Below, piece after piece: positions 53,701 to 64,000 of a stretch of DNA of 64,000 bases (positions are counted from its first letter, which is position 1; each line of letters begins with the position of its first letter). The DNA is from Rhizophagus clarus (Eukaryota; Glomeromycota; Glomeromycetes; Glomerales; Glomeraceae): assembly GCA_015698045.1 (NCBI GenBank), contig BLAL01000196.1, positions 992,001 to 1,056,000 on the forward strand, written 5' to 3'. Both the position numbers and the translations under genes were made by a program. The notes under the pieces are model-generated. The model saw only the letters and a program-made list of their open reading frames with translations. It was not told the origin of the DNA and did no database searches.

Positions 53701-54587
53701 ATGTGTCAAACTCTTTTTGAAGCTAAAGCTGCAAAAAAGTTAACGTGAGTTACGCTTTTTTTTTTACATTTAATAGTTATTATATTTATCAAAATTATTT
53801 AATTATTTGTTTATCATTAGATTCGCGGATATTGGCAAAAAGATTAACAAAGATGAAGTTTGGGTTGCAGCAGTTTTTTATGGACAGGTTTAATAAAAAT
53901 TATTATAAATTCAATAATTATGTAATTTTTTTTATAGCTTTTTCTTAAAATTATTTTAAAGGCTAAGCCTGATGAATCGGATCTAAAGGAATTAAGCATT
54001 TTGTTGGATATTAGAGAAAATTATTTGACTAATGATTTCGGGACTAAAACTTATTTCCCTGATCGTGGAGGGTAATTTATTACTTATATGATTTGATCTC
54101 TAAAGACAAGTTTCATGAAAGGGGAATTTATTAATTTCTTTTGATTTTTCAAGATTATTTCAAGTGCCACCAACTGATCCTGTCATTTATCGATTTTATG
54201 AAATATTGCAGGTGAATTTAAACTTTAATGTTAATTGCTAATAAACAAATAATCAACGTTTAAAAATTGATCGTTTAATGTATTAGGTATATGGATATCC
54301 ACTTAAGGCAGTGATTCATGAGAAGGTAAAATCATCGAATTAAAATAATATAAATTTTAAAGTTTTGTTAATTATATTTATAAAATCAAATCATAGTTTG
54401 GTGATGGGATTATGTCTGCAATTGACTTTACAGCAAAAGTTGACAAGGTATTCTTTAATTACTTTAAATATTTAATTATGCATTTAATGACTTATTTAAT
54501 GTTTCGAATATATAGATTAAGAAAGATGATCATGAAAAAGTCAAAATAACATTTGAAGGTAAGTTTTTGCCATACAGAAAATGGTAG
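53701..54587 (+). CDS. Cyanate hydratase (cyanase), 7 exons
   Basis: Catalyses bicarbonate-dependent breakdown of cyanate to ammonia and CO2. Exons: 53701-53744, 53821-53887, 53962-54071, 54154-54211, 54287-54325, 54397-54447, 54516-54587; 146 aa, close to the usual 150-160. The N-terminal part is helical (KKLTFADIGKKINKDEVWVA). The catalytic C-terminal domain has [20 protein letters not shown] and GDGIMSAIDF; Arg87, Glu90 and Ser113 are the expected active-site residues. The protein ends GKFLPYRKW; the GTAAGT there is read through rather than spliced, as the C-terminus matches the family. Confidence 0.94.
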
Positions 54588-54803
54588 ATGTTATAATTGT
54601 ACTGTATAAAATGATCATCATCATCTTAAACACATTAAAACGCATGTGCAAATATCACGGGTTGTACCGTAATTCTTATCTACCAATAAGATGTTGTAAA
54701 TTTGTGACATACGAAATCAATATTTTTTTTTTTCTTTTTCTTACCTGTTACTCTGTTATTGTGACTTTATTATTGCTGAAACTGAAAAAAGAAATTTAAT
54801 AAA

Positions 54804-55451
54804 ATGGCTGACCTTAATACACTTGCAAACCAATTTGTTCAATATTATTACAATCTGTTTCAAACGAACAGAGCTGACCTTAAGCCACTTTATGTGAGTA
54901 CTTTAGTTGAGATTTCGTGCCTTTTATTACGTGTAAATTTATTCACGTTACAGCTTAATTAACTAAATTTGTTTGTTTATTTTTCGCGTAAAAATGTATT
55001 TAATGGTTCCATATCAGCGTGATAATTCTATGCTAACTTTCGAAGGTGCCCAATTTCAAGGGGTGAATGCTATTATCGAAAAATTGACTGTATATATTAT
55101 ATTATATATTACATATTTTTTATAATATTGTATTTTTAAAATTTTTCTGAAATAATTTCATTTTGTTAGACTTTACCATTTCAGCAAGTGGCACATCGTA
55201 TTGCTACTTTTGATGCACAACCAAGTATCAATAATGGAATCATTGTGATGGTCACTGGCGAATTGCTGGTAAATTAATTATCCAATTGCGAATATATTAA
55301 CTTTAATCTATTCTTATTAAACTAAACACGAATTTTATCAAAGATTGACCAGGAAACCAACGCACAAAGATTTTCACAAACTTTTCAACTTATTCCTGAC
55401 AGTGGTACCTATTGGGTACTTAACGATGTTTTCCGTTTAAACTATGGCTAA
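54804..55451 (+). CDS. NTF2: Nuclear transport factor 2, 4 exons
   Basis: Imports RanGDP into the nucleus. Exons: 54804-54893, 55018-55089, 55170-55268, 55344-55451; 122 aa against about 125 in the family. Sequence signatures: LANQFVQYYYNLFQTNRADL, MLTFEGAQFQGVNAIIEKL, LPFQQVAHRIATFDAQPS and FSQTFQLIPDSGTYWVLNDV with the FRLNYG terminus. It starts 217 bp after the cyanase stop in the same direction. Confidence 0.95.
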
Positions 55452-55815
55452 TGTTCTTTTTATACCCAAACAATGTTAATTGGTGATTTATTGTACATTT
55501 ATGATTTAAACTTGAAATAAGAAATTCCTTATTAACGTTGTATCCAACCAAATAATTAATTTATTGTCCTTTTATCACATCAAAATAACTCAATAATAAA
55601 TATCATTACTGCATTTCTATTGCAATTCAAAATTTTTTTATTATACACGACACTATAAAATAAGTAAAAATACAACAATTTAATTGATCATATTTGTCTC
55701 TCAATTTCCGATCGTTAATTCATAGTAACAACATGTTTGCAAAAAGAAAAAAATATGTATAATTTATATATAAATTCAAAATAAAAAAAAAAGGGGGGGT
55801 ATTTAAACTGTGTGA

Positions 55816-57931
55816 TTACGCGTCGACATTAGATGAGGTACAATCTCTTCGGATATGCCCTTCCTATGTAACATATACATATGTAATTAAACGATTAAAT
55901 AAAATTAGAAGCATTTTATATAATAAATAAATATCATACCTGTTTACAATTATAGCAGACTTTAGAATCTTGTGGTAATTCACAATCCCTACTTTGATGG
56001 CCGGGACGCCCACAATTATAGCATTTTTTCTCCCTATCGCAATCCCTAAAAAATTAATATATATAAATTTGTTACAGTAAACGTAATGTGTGGTCGAGTA
56101 ATCTAAATCAAATCAACTTACCGTTGAATATGACCATGTTCTAATAGGTTTATGTAGTCAAGTGAAGATTAATGAACATAATGAAAAACGCGTGAAATGT
56201 TTGAATATTGAAATATATCTTACCACCACAAGCATAACACTTCTTACTATTACCAATACTGTTACAATTTCTAGCCATATGTCCAGTTTTACCACAATTA
56301 TAGCTTAATAATTTCAAATATTAAGGTATGTAAACGAAAGAAATGAATAGCAACAAACGACAAAAATTTCAAAATTTATACCATTCCTTTCCACTACTGT
56401 AACCTCCACCACTTCCTGATCGCGAACAATTACGAGACAAGTGTCCAGTCTAGAATGTAAATTTAAATTTAGAACTAAATAGACGCAATTTTATTTATTT
56501 TGTTAAATAAAATAAATACCTTTCCACACTATATGAATTTTTTTTTAAAAAAAAAATTAAAATTAATTCATACAAAGATAGGATATATATAGTTAAAAAC
56601 TTAAAAGCAATACTACATGCCGAATGACATTTTTGCGGAGTTGAACCCCATTCACCATCAGTATTATCATCTTCACAATCTTTGGCAAAATGTCCATAAC
56701 CTCCACATTTAAAACTATAAAGCATAATTATTAAAAATTTCGTCGTCTAGTTGCATAGAAATATGTATATAAAAAAAACAAATAAATGTATATATTTTTA
56801 CCATTTTCCACGACCACCATAATCGCCACCGTTATCATATTCTGTACAATCACGCGCAAAATGACCCTCTTGTCCACATTTATAACATTTTTCCCCGTTT
56901 CCACTATCAGGGCAATCGCGCGACAAATGACCGTGCTATAAAATTAACGTTTAATAAGATTATAATTCAATTGATAATAAGGATGTATATTTATTATTTA
57001 AACAACCTTTCCGCACTAATGGTATGTAAAATAAGTAATATTTAGATTATTAAAAAAGCGCACATTATATAGTTGGGCAAATAGTTTTAAGGAATTTTAC
57101 GTACATTATAACATGATCCTTTAGATCCATATCCTGAATTATATTTATCCTCGTTATCTTGATCTGCATCACAATTTCTAGATATATGACCTTGCTATAA
57201 TATTATTGAGTTAATGATATAGGATGTGTAAGACCACTTATAGAAATCTTCTTGTAATAAAAATTCATACTTTGCCACACTATTATTATTAAAATATTAG
57301 TTAGAAGTCAAGTGGAAACAAGTAAACGAATAAAGTAAAAGATCACCTTGTAACACGAGTTCGAATCACGACAATCACGAGACTTCATTAGAAATGAAAA
57401 TTTCGTAAGTTATCAATTGTTTTAATTGCACGATTGAATATATTTAAAGTATACTAACCAAATGACCAGGTTTACCACATTTATAACACGATTTCTCTCT
57501 ATTTTCTTTGGGTTGTTCATCACAATTACGGCTTAAATCATCCAGTTCAATTAATATTCAGTTAAATTGCGTTTCAGAAAACATTACATGCCGTACCTAA
57601 TGTGCCCTTCTTTCCTATTATTTAATGTCGCGTTAACACAAAAAGACTTATTTAAAAAGAATAATAAAATAAAAAATACATACCCGCAATTATAGCTGTA
57701 AGTGCCAAGAAGAATTAATTTATAAGATCAAAAATTTTTAAATATAATAAAACTGATAGAGTGCACTTACCAGACATCGTTGGACTGGTGACAATCTCTA
57801 GCAAAGTGATCGCCTACAAGGAAACACGAAAGCCGTAAGTTTGCATAAATAAAATACCATCAAAAAATATACGCATATTTACCACCGCATTTATAACAGC
57901 CGCTACCGCTACGACTACTATGATATACCAT
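55816..57931 (-). CDS. CCHC zinc-knuckle protein (CNBP/Gis2-like) with about 12 knuckles, many small exons
   Basis: Start [17 protein letters not shown] at 57931; end [14 protein letters not shown] at 55816. I read about twelve C-x2-C-x4-H-x4-C knuckles, including [70 protein letters not shown] and [14 protein letters not shown]. The first knuckle seems one residue short (C-x2-C-x3-H-x4-C). There are around 15 or more exons, several under 20 nt, and introns commonly cut within the CYxCGK codons. Linkers are Asp/Asn/Gly/Ser-rich. The family binds single-stranded nucleic acid and regulates translation. Usual members have about seven knuckles. Exact borders of the smallest exons (56.5-57.3 kb) are tentative. 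Confidence 0.8.
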
Positions 57932-58254
57932 TATCGTTATTGGCTCAACAAATGAGAGAAGAAAAGGATAATTTTTCGAATACTTGATAAAAATGTTAAT
58001 AAATATCTAATATTTTTTTCATTATTTTAGCCAGCTTTATGCAGATTTATTAGCACGCATTTGGATACAAATGATACATGAACAGTGACCTTGTTTGACT
58101 AACCAGACAAAAAGAGTTTAGACACATGATACAGATTAGGATATTATATCGGAGAATTATATTTTTATAAAAAATTTTTACAAATACATTATAACGAATA
58201 GTTTCTTCAAAAGTGAACAAAGTTATTCTTTTTGATCTGTTCAAATACGAAAAC
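57932..58254. promoter_or_regulatory. Shared upstream region of the CCHC gene and SPT16
   Basis: A 323-bp AT-rich gap between divergent start codons. No recognised box. Confidence 0.45.
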
Positions 58255-61200
58255 ATGACTGAAGAAAAACAGCTCATTTTAGACACTAAAACCTTTCATA
58301 AACGCGCACGCCATTTACAAACCATTTGGAAGGTACGTGTATTTAAAAATACTTGGTGCAGTTCCTCTTTTAGTTTACGCTCTGCTTTTTCTTGATTCAC
58401 GAAAACAAACGTGTATCACACCGCAATTTTTAATACTTTCTTAAAAAAACGCGCGAAAGTTTGATCATAGTTGAACTTTGTTTCTAACCTAGGAATCGTC
58501 GAGTAAAAGTAAAGATGCTGGTGACGAATTCCAAGGCGCTGAAACCATACTTATTATTGTCGGTGATCTTCTAGAAGAATATCCATATCAAAAGTCTACA
58601 GCGATTCAGGTTTGTAATTAACGAAATTTTCTCCTTGCTAATTAGCTCCATTTAACGATTTTCATTTACATTGATAAAAGACATGGCTATTAGGTTATGA
58701 ATGGAAAGATACATTAATCTTATTAACACAAGATAAATTCCACTTCGTTGCTAAGGAAAAAATGGGTAGGGTAATAATTTCGTAGATTTTCTTGTTCTTT
58801 GTTCTTTGTTAGTAAATTTACTAAATTTGTTACAGCCGAAGTTTTGGAGCAATTAAATCAAGGCGACAAACAAGAAGTACCTGTTGAGATCCATAAGTAT
58901 ACAAAGGATCAATCACAACACAAAGATCTTTTTGAATCTATTATTGCTTATATAACCGAAGGAGGAAAGGTATTATATTATTACTTTATTATTAGGTACT
59001 GTAGGAATAATGTAATCACATTTTTTTTCTTGGCTAGAAACGTCTTGGAATATTGCCGAAAGATTTAAAGGAAGGCAATTTTGTGCAAGAATGGTCGGAA
59101 TTATATAAAAATTTCAAAGATAACGTTGAAGAAGTTGATGTTAGTGCTGGCATCGCATCAGTTTTAGCCGTTAAGGATGAAGAAGAATTGGTATGTCGAA
59201 TTGTAATTTTTAACTTATAGTGGTGGTTATTCATTATTCATTTAAGATGGTTTGGATCGGGTTAGATTAGGGATATGTAAAACAATTTGTTACAAAAATC
59301 CGAATCTGAATATGGTATTTTAAACATGTGCGGTTCCAATATAATTAAAAAAAAAAAAAGGTCAAATGAATTTGTTAAGACTAACTAATTCAATATTAGA
59401 AAACGGTCCGAATCGCTGGCAAACTTAGTTCTTTAATAATGCAACATTTCATTGGAGTCGTGACTTCTCTCGTCGATGAAGAAAAACAAGTCACTCATGA
59501 AAAATTATCTGAAGATATTGATAATATATTAACAAGCGATCAAAATACATTCCTCAAAAAAGGAGTTCAAGATGTGTGTATTTTTTTATAAAAAAGTTTA
59601 CAATGTTTCAGCTATAATAAATATATTATTTTTTACACAATCAATACTAGGTTGATCTCTTACGAGCGGATTTTTGTTATACTCCAATAATTCAAAGCGG
59701 TGGCATATATGATTTTAAATCTTCAGCTGAATCTGATAACAGAACGTTACATGCCGGAACTATTCTTTGTTCATTTGGTGTTCGTTACAAATCATATTGT
59801 TCGAACATTGGTAGAACTATTTTGTTCGATCCGACTAAGGTATGAAATATTTGCGTCTTCAAAGAAAATCATAATTGCTCTTATAACTAATAGTTTTCAT
59901 ATTTTTAGGAACAAGAAAGGAATTATGAGATTCTGTTGGAATTACAACGGCGTATTGTCGAACACATAAAAAGTGGAGTAAAACTTCGTGATGTTTACGT
60001 AAAAGCCGTAAATTTTGTTAAAAATAAGAAACCTGATCTTGTTTCCCATTTTGTAAAGAGCCTCGGTCATGGAGTAAGAATTATTTTTTATTTTATTTAT
60101 TTTTTTATAGTTTTAAATGATATTAAATAATTTTTTTGTTTCGCTTATCTTTAGATGGGAATCGAATTTAGAGAATCTGCATATTCTATTAATGCTAAAA
60201 GTGCAAAAGAATTCAAGGCTGGAATGGTTTTTAATTTGTCTGTCGGGTTTCAAAATTTAGAAAACTCAAAGGCCACAGATGAAGAAAGCAAAATGTACTT
60301 TATTTATCTTAGCTATTATATATCTTCTTTTTTATCGTTTTAGGGATTAATCTCCTAATTTTTTTTGTTGATAGTTATTCACTTTGGATAATAGATACTA
60401 TTAGAGTATCTAATAACGAACCAGCTCCTTTATTAACGGAAGGCAATAGGAAGTTAAATAACATGGCCTTCTCCTTTCAGGTAACTTTACATATACACTG
60501 ACCAAATGTACTACCAGCTTGTGGAAAATTTTTCTGATCAATACTATTAAATTAACCATGTTTTATTATTGTAATATAGGATGGGCCTGAAAGTGGTCCA
60601 GAAGCAAAGAAGGAAAATAAGCGTCCTGCTCAAAAGGTTGAATCCAAGAGAAATACTATGAGGAAATCTACAGTTTTGAAAAGTAAATTCAGAAGTGAAG
60701 ATAAGGCATGGCTATTTATATTTAAATTATAAGTATTATATATTTTTTTTCATCTGATTATGATATCGATTTATTGATGTTTGCAGGACGAAGATTCCGA
60801 GCAAAAACGGAAGGAGCATCAGGCAGAATTGGCTAAACAGAAACAGGCAGAAGGATTAGCCCGATTTGGGTACGGTGTAGATCATCAGACAAGTCACAGG
60901 GAAGCCACTTTTAGGAAATTTGAAAGTTATAAAAGAGATACGGCTCTACCAAAGGAAGTCAAGGAATTAAAGGTATAAATATAAATAATAATTAATTTTA
61001 AACTATGCTCATAGGTTAACAAAAGGTCTATTATAGATAGTTGTAGACCAAAGAAATGAATCAATTATTCTTCCAGTATTCGGATTAGCTGTTCCCTTTC
61101 ACATTTCTACTTTGAAAAATGTGAATAAGACTGATGAGGGCGAGTACACTTATTTGCGAATAAATTTCCTAACACCAGGACAAGCTTCTGGTAAAAAAGA

Positions 61201-63332
61201 AGATATGGTAAATGATATTTACTATTAAAATAAGAACATTTTTATGTTCAGTTTTCACTTATCAATTTACATTTCTTCTTTTTTATCACTAAGCCTTTTG
61301 ATGATCCAAATGCAAACTTTGTACGTGCTGTTACCTATCGAAGTACAGATGAGAACTTGTCAGAAATTTATAGGAAAATAGTTGAACTTAAAAAGACCGC
61401 TGCAAAAAAGTAAGAACTAATTTACATTTACTATTTTGTCGATTTACAGTTAATAGTATGATTAATTTAATTTAATTTATGATCAGAGAAGCTGAAAGGA
61501 AGGAAATGTCGGATTTAGTTGAACAGGACAAACTGATCGAGTTAAGAGGTATTGTATTTATAATTTGATTATTATTTTTCGACATTAAATGTAATAATTT
61601 TATTAAATCTCCATTTAGGTCGAAGACCAACGCACCGTTTGTCAGAAGTATTCGTTCGCCCGGGTTTGGACGGGAAACGGATACCTGGTGAATTAGAAAT
61701 TCACGAAAATGGTTTACGTTATCAATCGCATCGAACTAATCAAAAGCTAGGTTAGTACTTTAAAGTAAATGTTATATTTTTATAATATATAACTGAATTT
61801 TACAACTATAATTTTATGAATGAAATTTAGATATTTTATTTAGCAACATTCAACACTTATTCTTCCAGCCATGTGATAATGAACTAATTGTATTACTACA
61901 TATACATCTTAAGAATCCGGTTATACATGGAAAGAAAAAAACCAAGGTTCATTGTTATTGTTATTACTATTGCTATTTCATTCCTTAAAAGAAGATTCAT
62001 TAATTTCAATCTATTGCTAAAAATTAATACTTAATAATAGGATATTCAATTTTATCGTGAAGCATCTGATGTACAATTTGATGAAACAGGAAATAGAAAA
62101 AGAAAATATCGTTATGGAGATGAAGATGAACTTGGTGCTGAACAAGAAGAAAGAAGAAGACGGGCTTTATTGAACAAAGAATTTAAAGCCTTTGCGGAAA
62201 AGATTGCAGAATCAGTAATTATTAATAATAATTATTTTAACACTTGTTTATTCGTTATAATACTTATTTTATTTTTTGAACAATTTTTAGAGTGAAGGTC
62301 GAGTAGATGTCGACGTCCCCTTTAGAGAAATAGCCTTTCAAGGAGTTCCTTTCCGAACAAACGTATTATTACAGCCTACGACAGAATGCCTCGTTCATTT
62401 GACAGACCCTCCATTTTTAGTAATTACAATAGCTGATGTTGAAATTGCTCATTTAGAACGTGTCCAGGTAACATTACGACAAAATGTTGCCAGCATCGAA
62501 ATTTTCTTTAAATAATTATTTTTCATATATTACTAGTTTGGATTGAAAAACTTTGATTTAGTTTTTATTTTCAAAGACTACTCGCGACCGCCAGTCCACA
62601 TTAACACAATCCCTATGAATCAGCTGGAAAATGTTAAAGATTGGCTTGAGTAAGTAAGCAAAATAGAATCTTTATTATTATCATTGTGATTGATAATTTT
62701 ATTTTAAAATTATATAGCCATGTGGATTTGGTCTTCTATGAGGGACCACAAAATTTAAATTGGACACAAATTATGAGAACTATTCAAAAAGATCCAGCAG
62801 ATTTTTATCGAGATGGAGGCTGGTCTTTCTTAAACATGCATGGAGAGGTAAAACTACTACTTTGTACGATATAAAAAAAGTGAGATGGTCGTTAACAGTT
62901 TCTAATTCAATTAATTATCTTTTAGGGTGATGACTCAGATGTATCTACTGAAACTGCAAGTGAATATGTTCTCAGTGAAAGTGAATATAGTGAATCGAGC
63001 GTAAGTATTATTTGTATAAAGGTTAATTCTATAATTTGTTTTATCCAGAATTTAAACGTTAATTAATTTCTTTAGAGCGATGATAGTAGTGATCAAAATG
63101 AAGTTTCCGAATCATCCGGATCTTCTGAAGAGAGCGATGAGAGTGGCGAAAGTTGGGATGAGCTTGAAGAAAAAGCACGTAAAGGTAAATATTAAATATA
63201 ATTGAAATTACGTAAATATACAGTTAATAAACAAAACTTTATTTCATAGCTGATGAACGAAAAGAAGGAAATTCTAAGCGTAAAGAAACATCCGATGACA
63301 CACGCGGCAAAAATAAGAAAGTTCGTCGTTAA
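58255..63332 (+). CDS. SPT16: FACT complex subunit Spt16, 24 exons
   Basis: Histone chaperone that, with Pob3/SSRP1, moves nucleosomes during transcription and replication. Phase-consistent exons: 58255-58332, 58493-58609, 58681-58765, 58836-58969, 59038-59190, 59400-59573, 59651-59839, 59909-60073, 60155-60294, 60375-60480, 60580-60705, 60787-60972, 61037-61207, 61294-61409, 61487-61548, 61619-61750, 61831-61946, 62041-62214, 62291-62467, 62537-62649, 62718-62847, 62926-63000, 63076-63184, 63250-63332. The product has 1036 aa, against about 1035-1050 in the family. Order: aminopeptidase-like N-domain (residues to about 440), linker with [20 protein letters not shown], middle domain ([31 protein letters not shown]), GGWSFLN, and an acidic Ser/Asp/Glu tail ending in a basic KNKKVRR. 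Intron 11 appears to have a GC donor (AAG|GCATGG). Confidence 0.94.
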
Positions 63333-63768
63333 ATAGTTTGTTATTATTATTGATGACTTTTTTGTGAAGCTTTATCTAAAAAAGAAATTAATAAAATTTG
63401 GACGTTCTGTGTGTAAAACTAAAATATAATTTAATTTTTCGACGATGATCAATAATTTAATTTATAAACGTACGTCATATAAGCATCTCAACCGCAGTAA
63501 TAAATGCAAATATCTCGTGATTTAACTTAAAACTAACGCGTTAGAATTTTATTGTCCGACCATAAAAAAAAAAAAAAATTATACTAAAAATATATACAAA
63601 AAAAAAAAAAAGAAACTTTTTTTCGGATTTGCAAAAGATAACTAATTATGAAATCTCTCGGAAAAATAAATTGTTCAAAAAAAATTAATTGTTTTAATAA
63701 AACAAATTATAATAATATCTACATACTACAAGTTATATTTTTAGATTACCAATTACCCCATTACCCGA
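63333..63768. other. Convergent 3' region
   Basis: AATAAAATT (63388-63398) may be the Spt16 polyadenylation signal. Two poly-A runs lie at 63565-63612. ATTACCCCATTACCCGAC / ACCAATTACC short repeats (63747-63780) adjoin the stop of the next gene. Confidence 0.4.
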
Positions 63769-64000
63769 CTACCAATTACCGACATCATCCCAACTAACAC
63801 CGCCTAAAATTTCTTTTAAACTATCTTCATCTACAGAACTTTTCTGCCAACCGGATAAAAGACCTTCCGGTTCATTTGTAATACTTTCAATATCCTTCTC
63901 AGTTATTCCAGCAGCATCGCCCATAGTTATACAACCCAAATGACCAGATTTACGCCTTAATTGAGCCAAATATCTTAATGAATCACATGTTACAAATCTA
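63769..64000 (-). CDS. C-terminal exon of an unidentified gene, cut by the right edge
   Basis: Open from the window edge to a TAG at 63769: ...LRYLAQLRRKSGHLGCITMG, DAAGITEKDIESIT, EPEGLLSGWQ, ILGGVSWDDVGNW. Balanced composition and no stops for 77 codons suggest a real exon. I do not recognise the family. Convergent with Spt16. Confidence 0.55.
   Translation of the reverse strand, partial: RFVTCDSLRYLAQLRRKSGHLGCITMGDAAGITEKDIESITNEPEGLLSGWQKSSVDEDSLKEILGGVSWDDVGNW

Noticed and set aside
54550-54570. Intron at GAAG|GTAAGT near the cyanase end
   Set aside because: Reading through yields GKFLPYRKW and a stop, which fits the family C-terminus and length.
1-64000. tRNA, rRNA or snRNA genes
   Set aside because: Scanned by eye for A/B boxes and conserved stems; none convincing. 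A dedicated search such as tRNAscan could change this.

Overview
This is a very AT-rich nuclear fungal window. Short AT-rich GT-AG introns, numerous DNA transposons, TOPORS- and ATG22-type proteins, cyanase and trihelix (Myb/SANT-like) proteins together suggest an arbuscular mycorrhizal fungus (Glomeromycotina, Rhizophagus-like). The organism is inferred from style and gene content, not from a search.

Two compartments are obvious. Conserved, intron-rich genes sit at 8.3-13.8 kb (nucleoporin Nup133, 27 exons) and, densely packed, at 45.0-63.3 kb: casein kinase I, a TOPORS-like RING E3 ligase, the vacuolar effluxer Atg22, an iron-sulfur L-serine dehydratase, cyanase, NTF2, a 12-knuckle CCHC protein and the FACT subunit Spt16 (24 exons). 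A trihelix gene is cut by the left edge and an unidentified gene by the right edge. Spacing in the second block is tight: Atg22 and the RING gene overlap at their 3' ends, serine dehydratase ends 67 bp before the Atg22 start, and the serine dehydratase/cyanase and CCHC/Spt16 pairs are divergent.

The rest (about 1.3-8 kb and 14-44.2 kb) is transposons and satellites. Elements identified with termini or target-site duplications (TSDs): a decayed hAT transposase (1.3-3.6 kb); a pogo-type remnant (4.1-4.9 kb); two full-length ORF1-only retroelements flanked by TSDs (18.4-21.2 and 42.2-44.2 kb) plus a truncated relative; two unrelated short retro-insertions; a Tc1 element with terminal inverted repeats (25.85-27.14 kb); a nested stack at 27.4-30.0 kb; and a 7.87-kb two-gene KDZ/Plavaka-type transposon (31.4-39.3 kb) inserted in a 1-kb hAT-type MITE (30.6-39.5 kb), both with exact 8-bp TSDs. 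Between these lie satellites (16.5-18.25 kb, about 120-bp units), hairpin repeats built on GCCGAAAC, and strand-asymmetric polypyrimidine or polypurine tracts.

The most interesting items are the two-gene KDZ element with an unrecognised accessory gene, the half-LINE-like ORF1-only retroelement family, and the nested insertions whose TSDs give the order of events.
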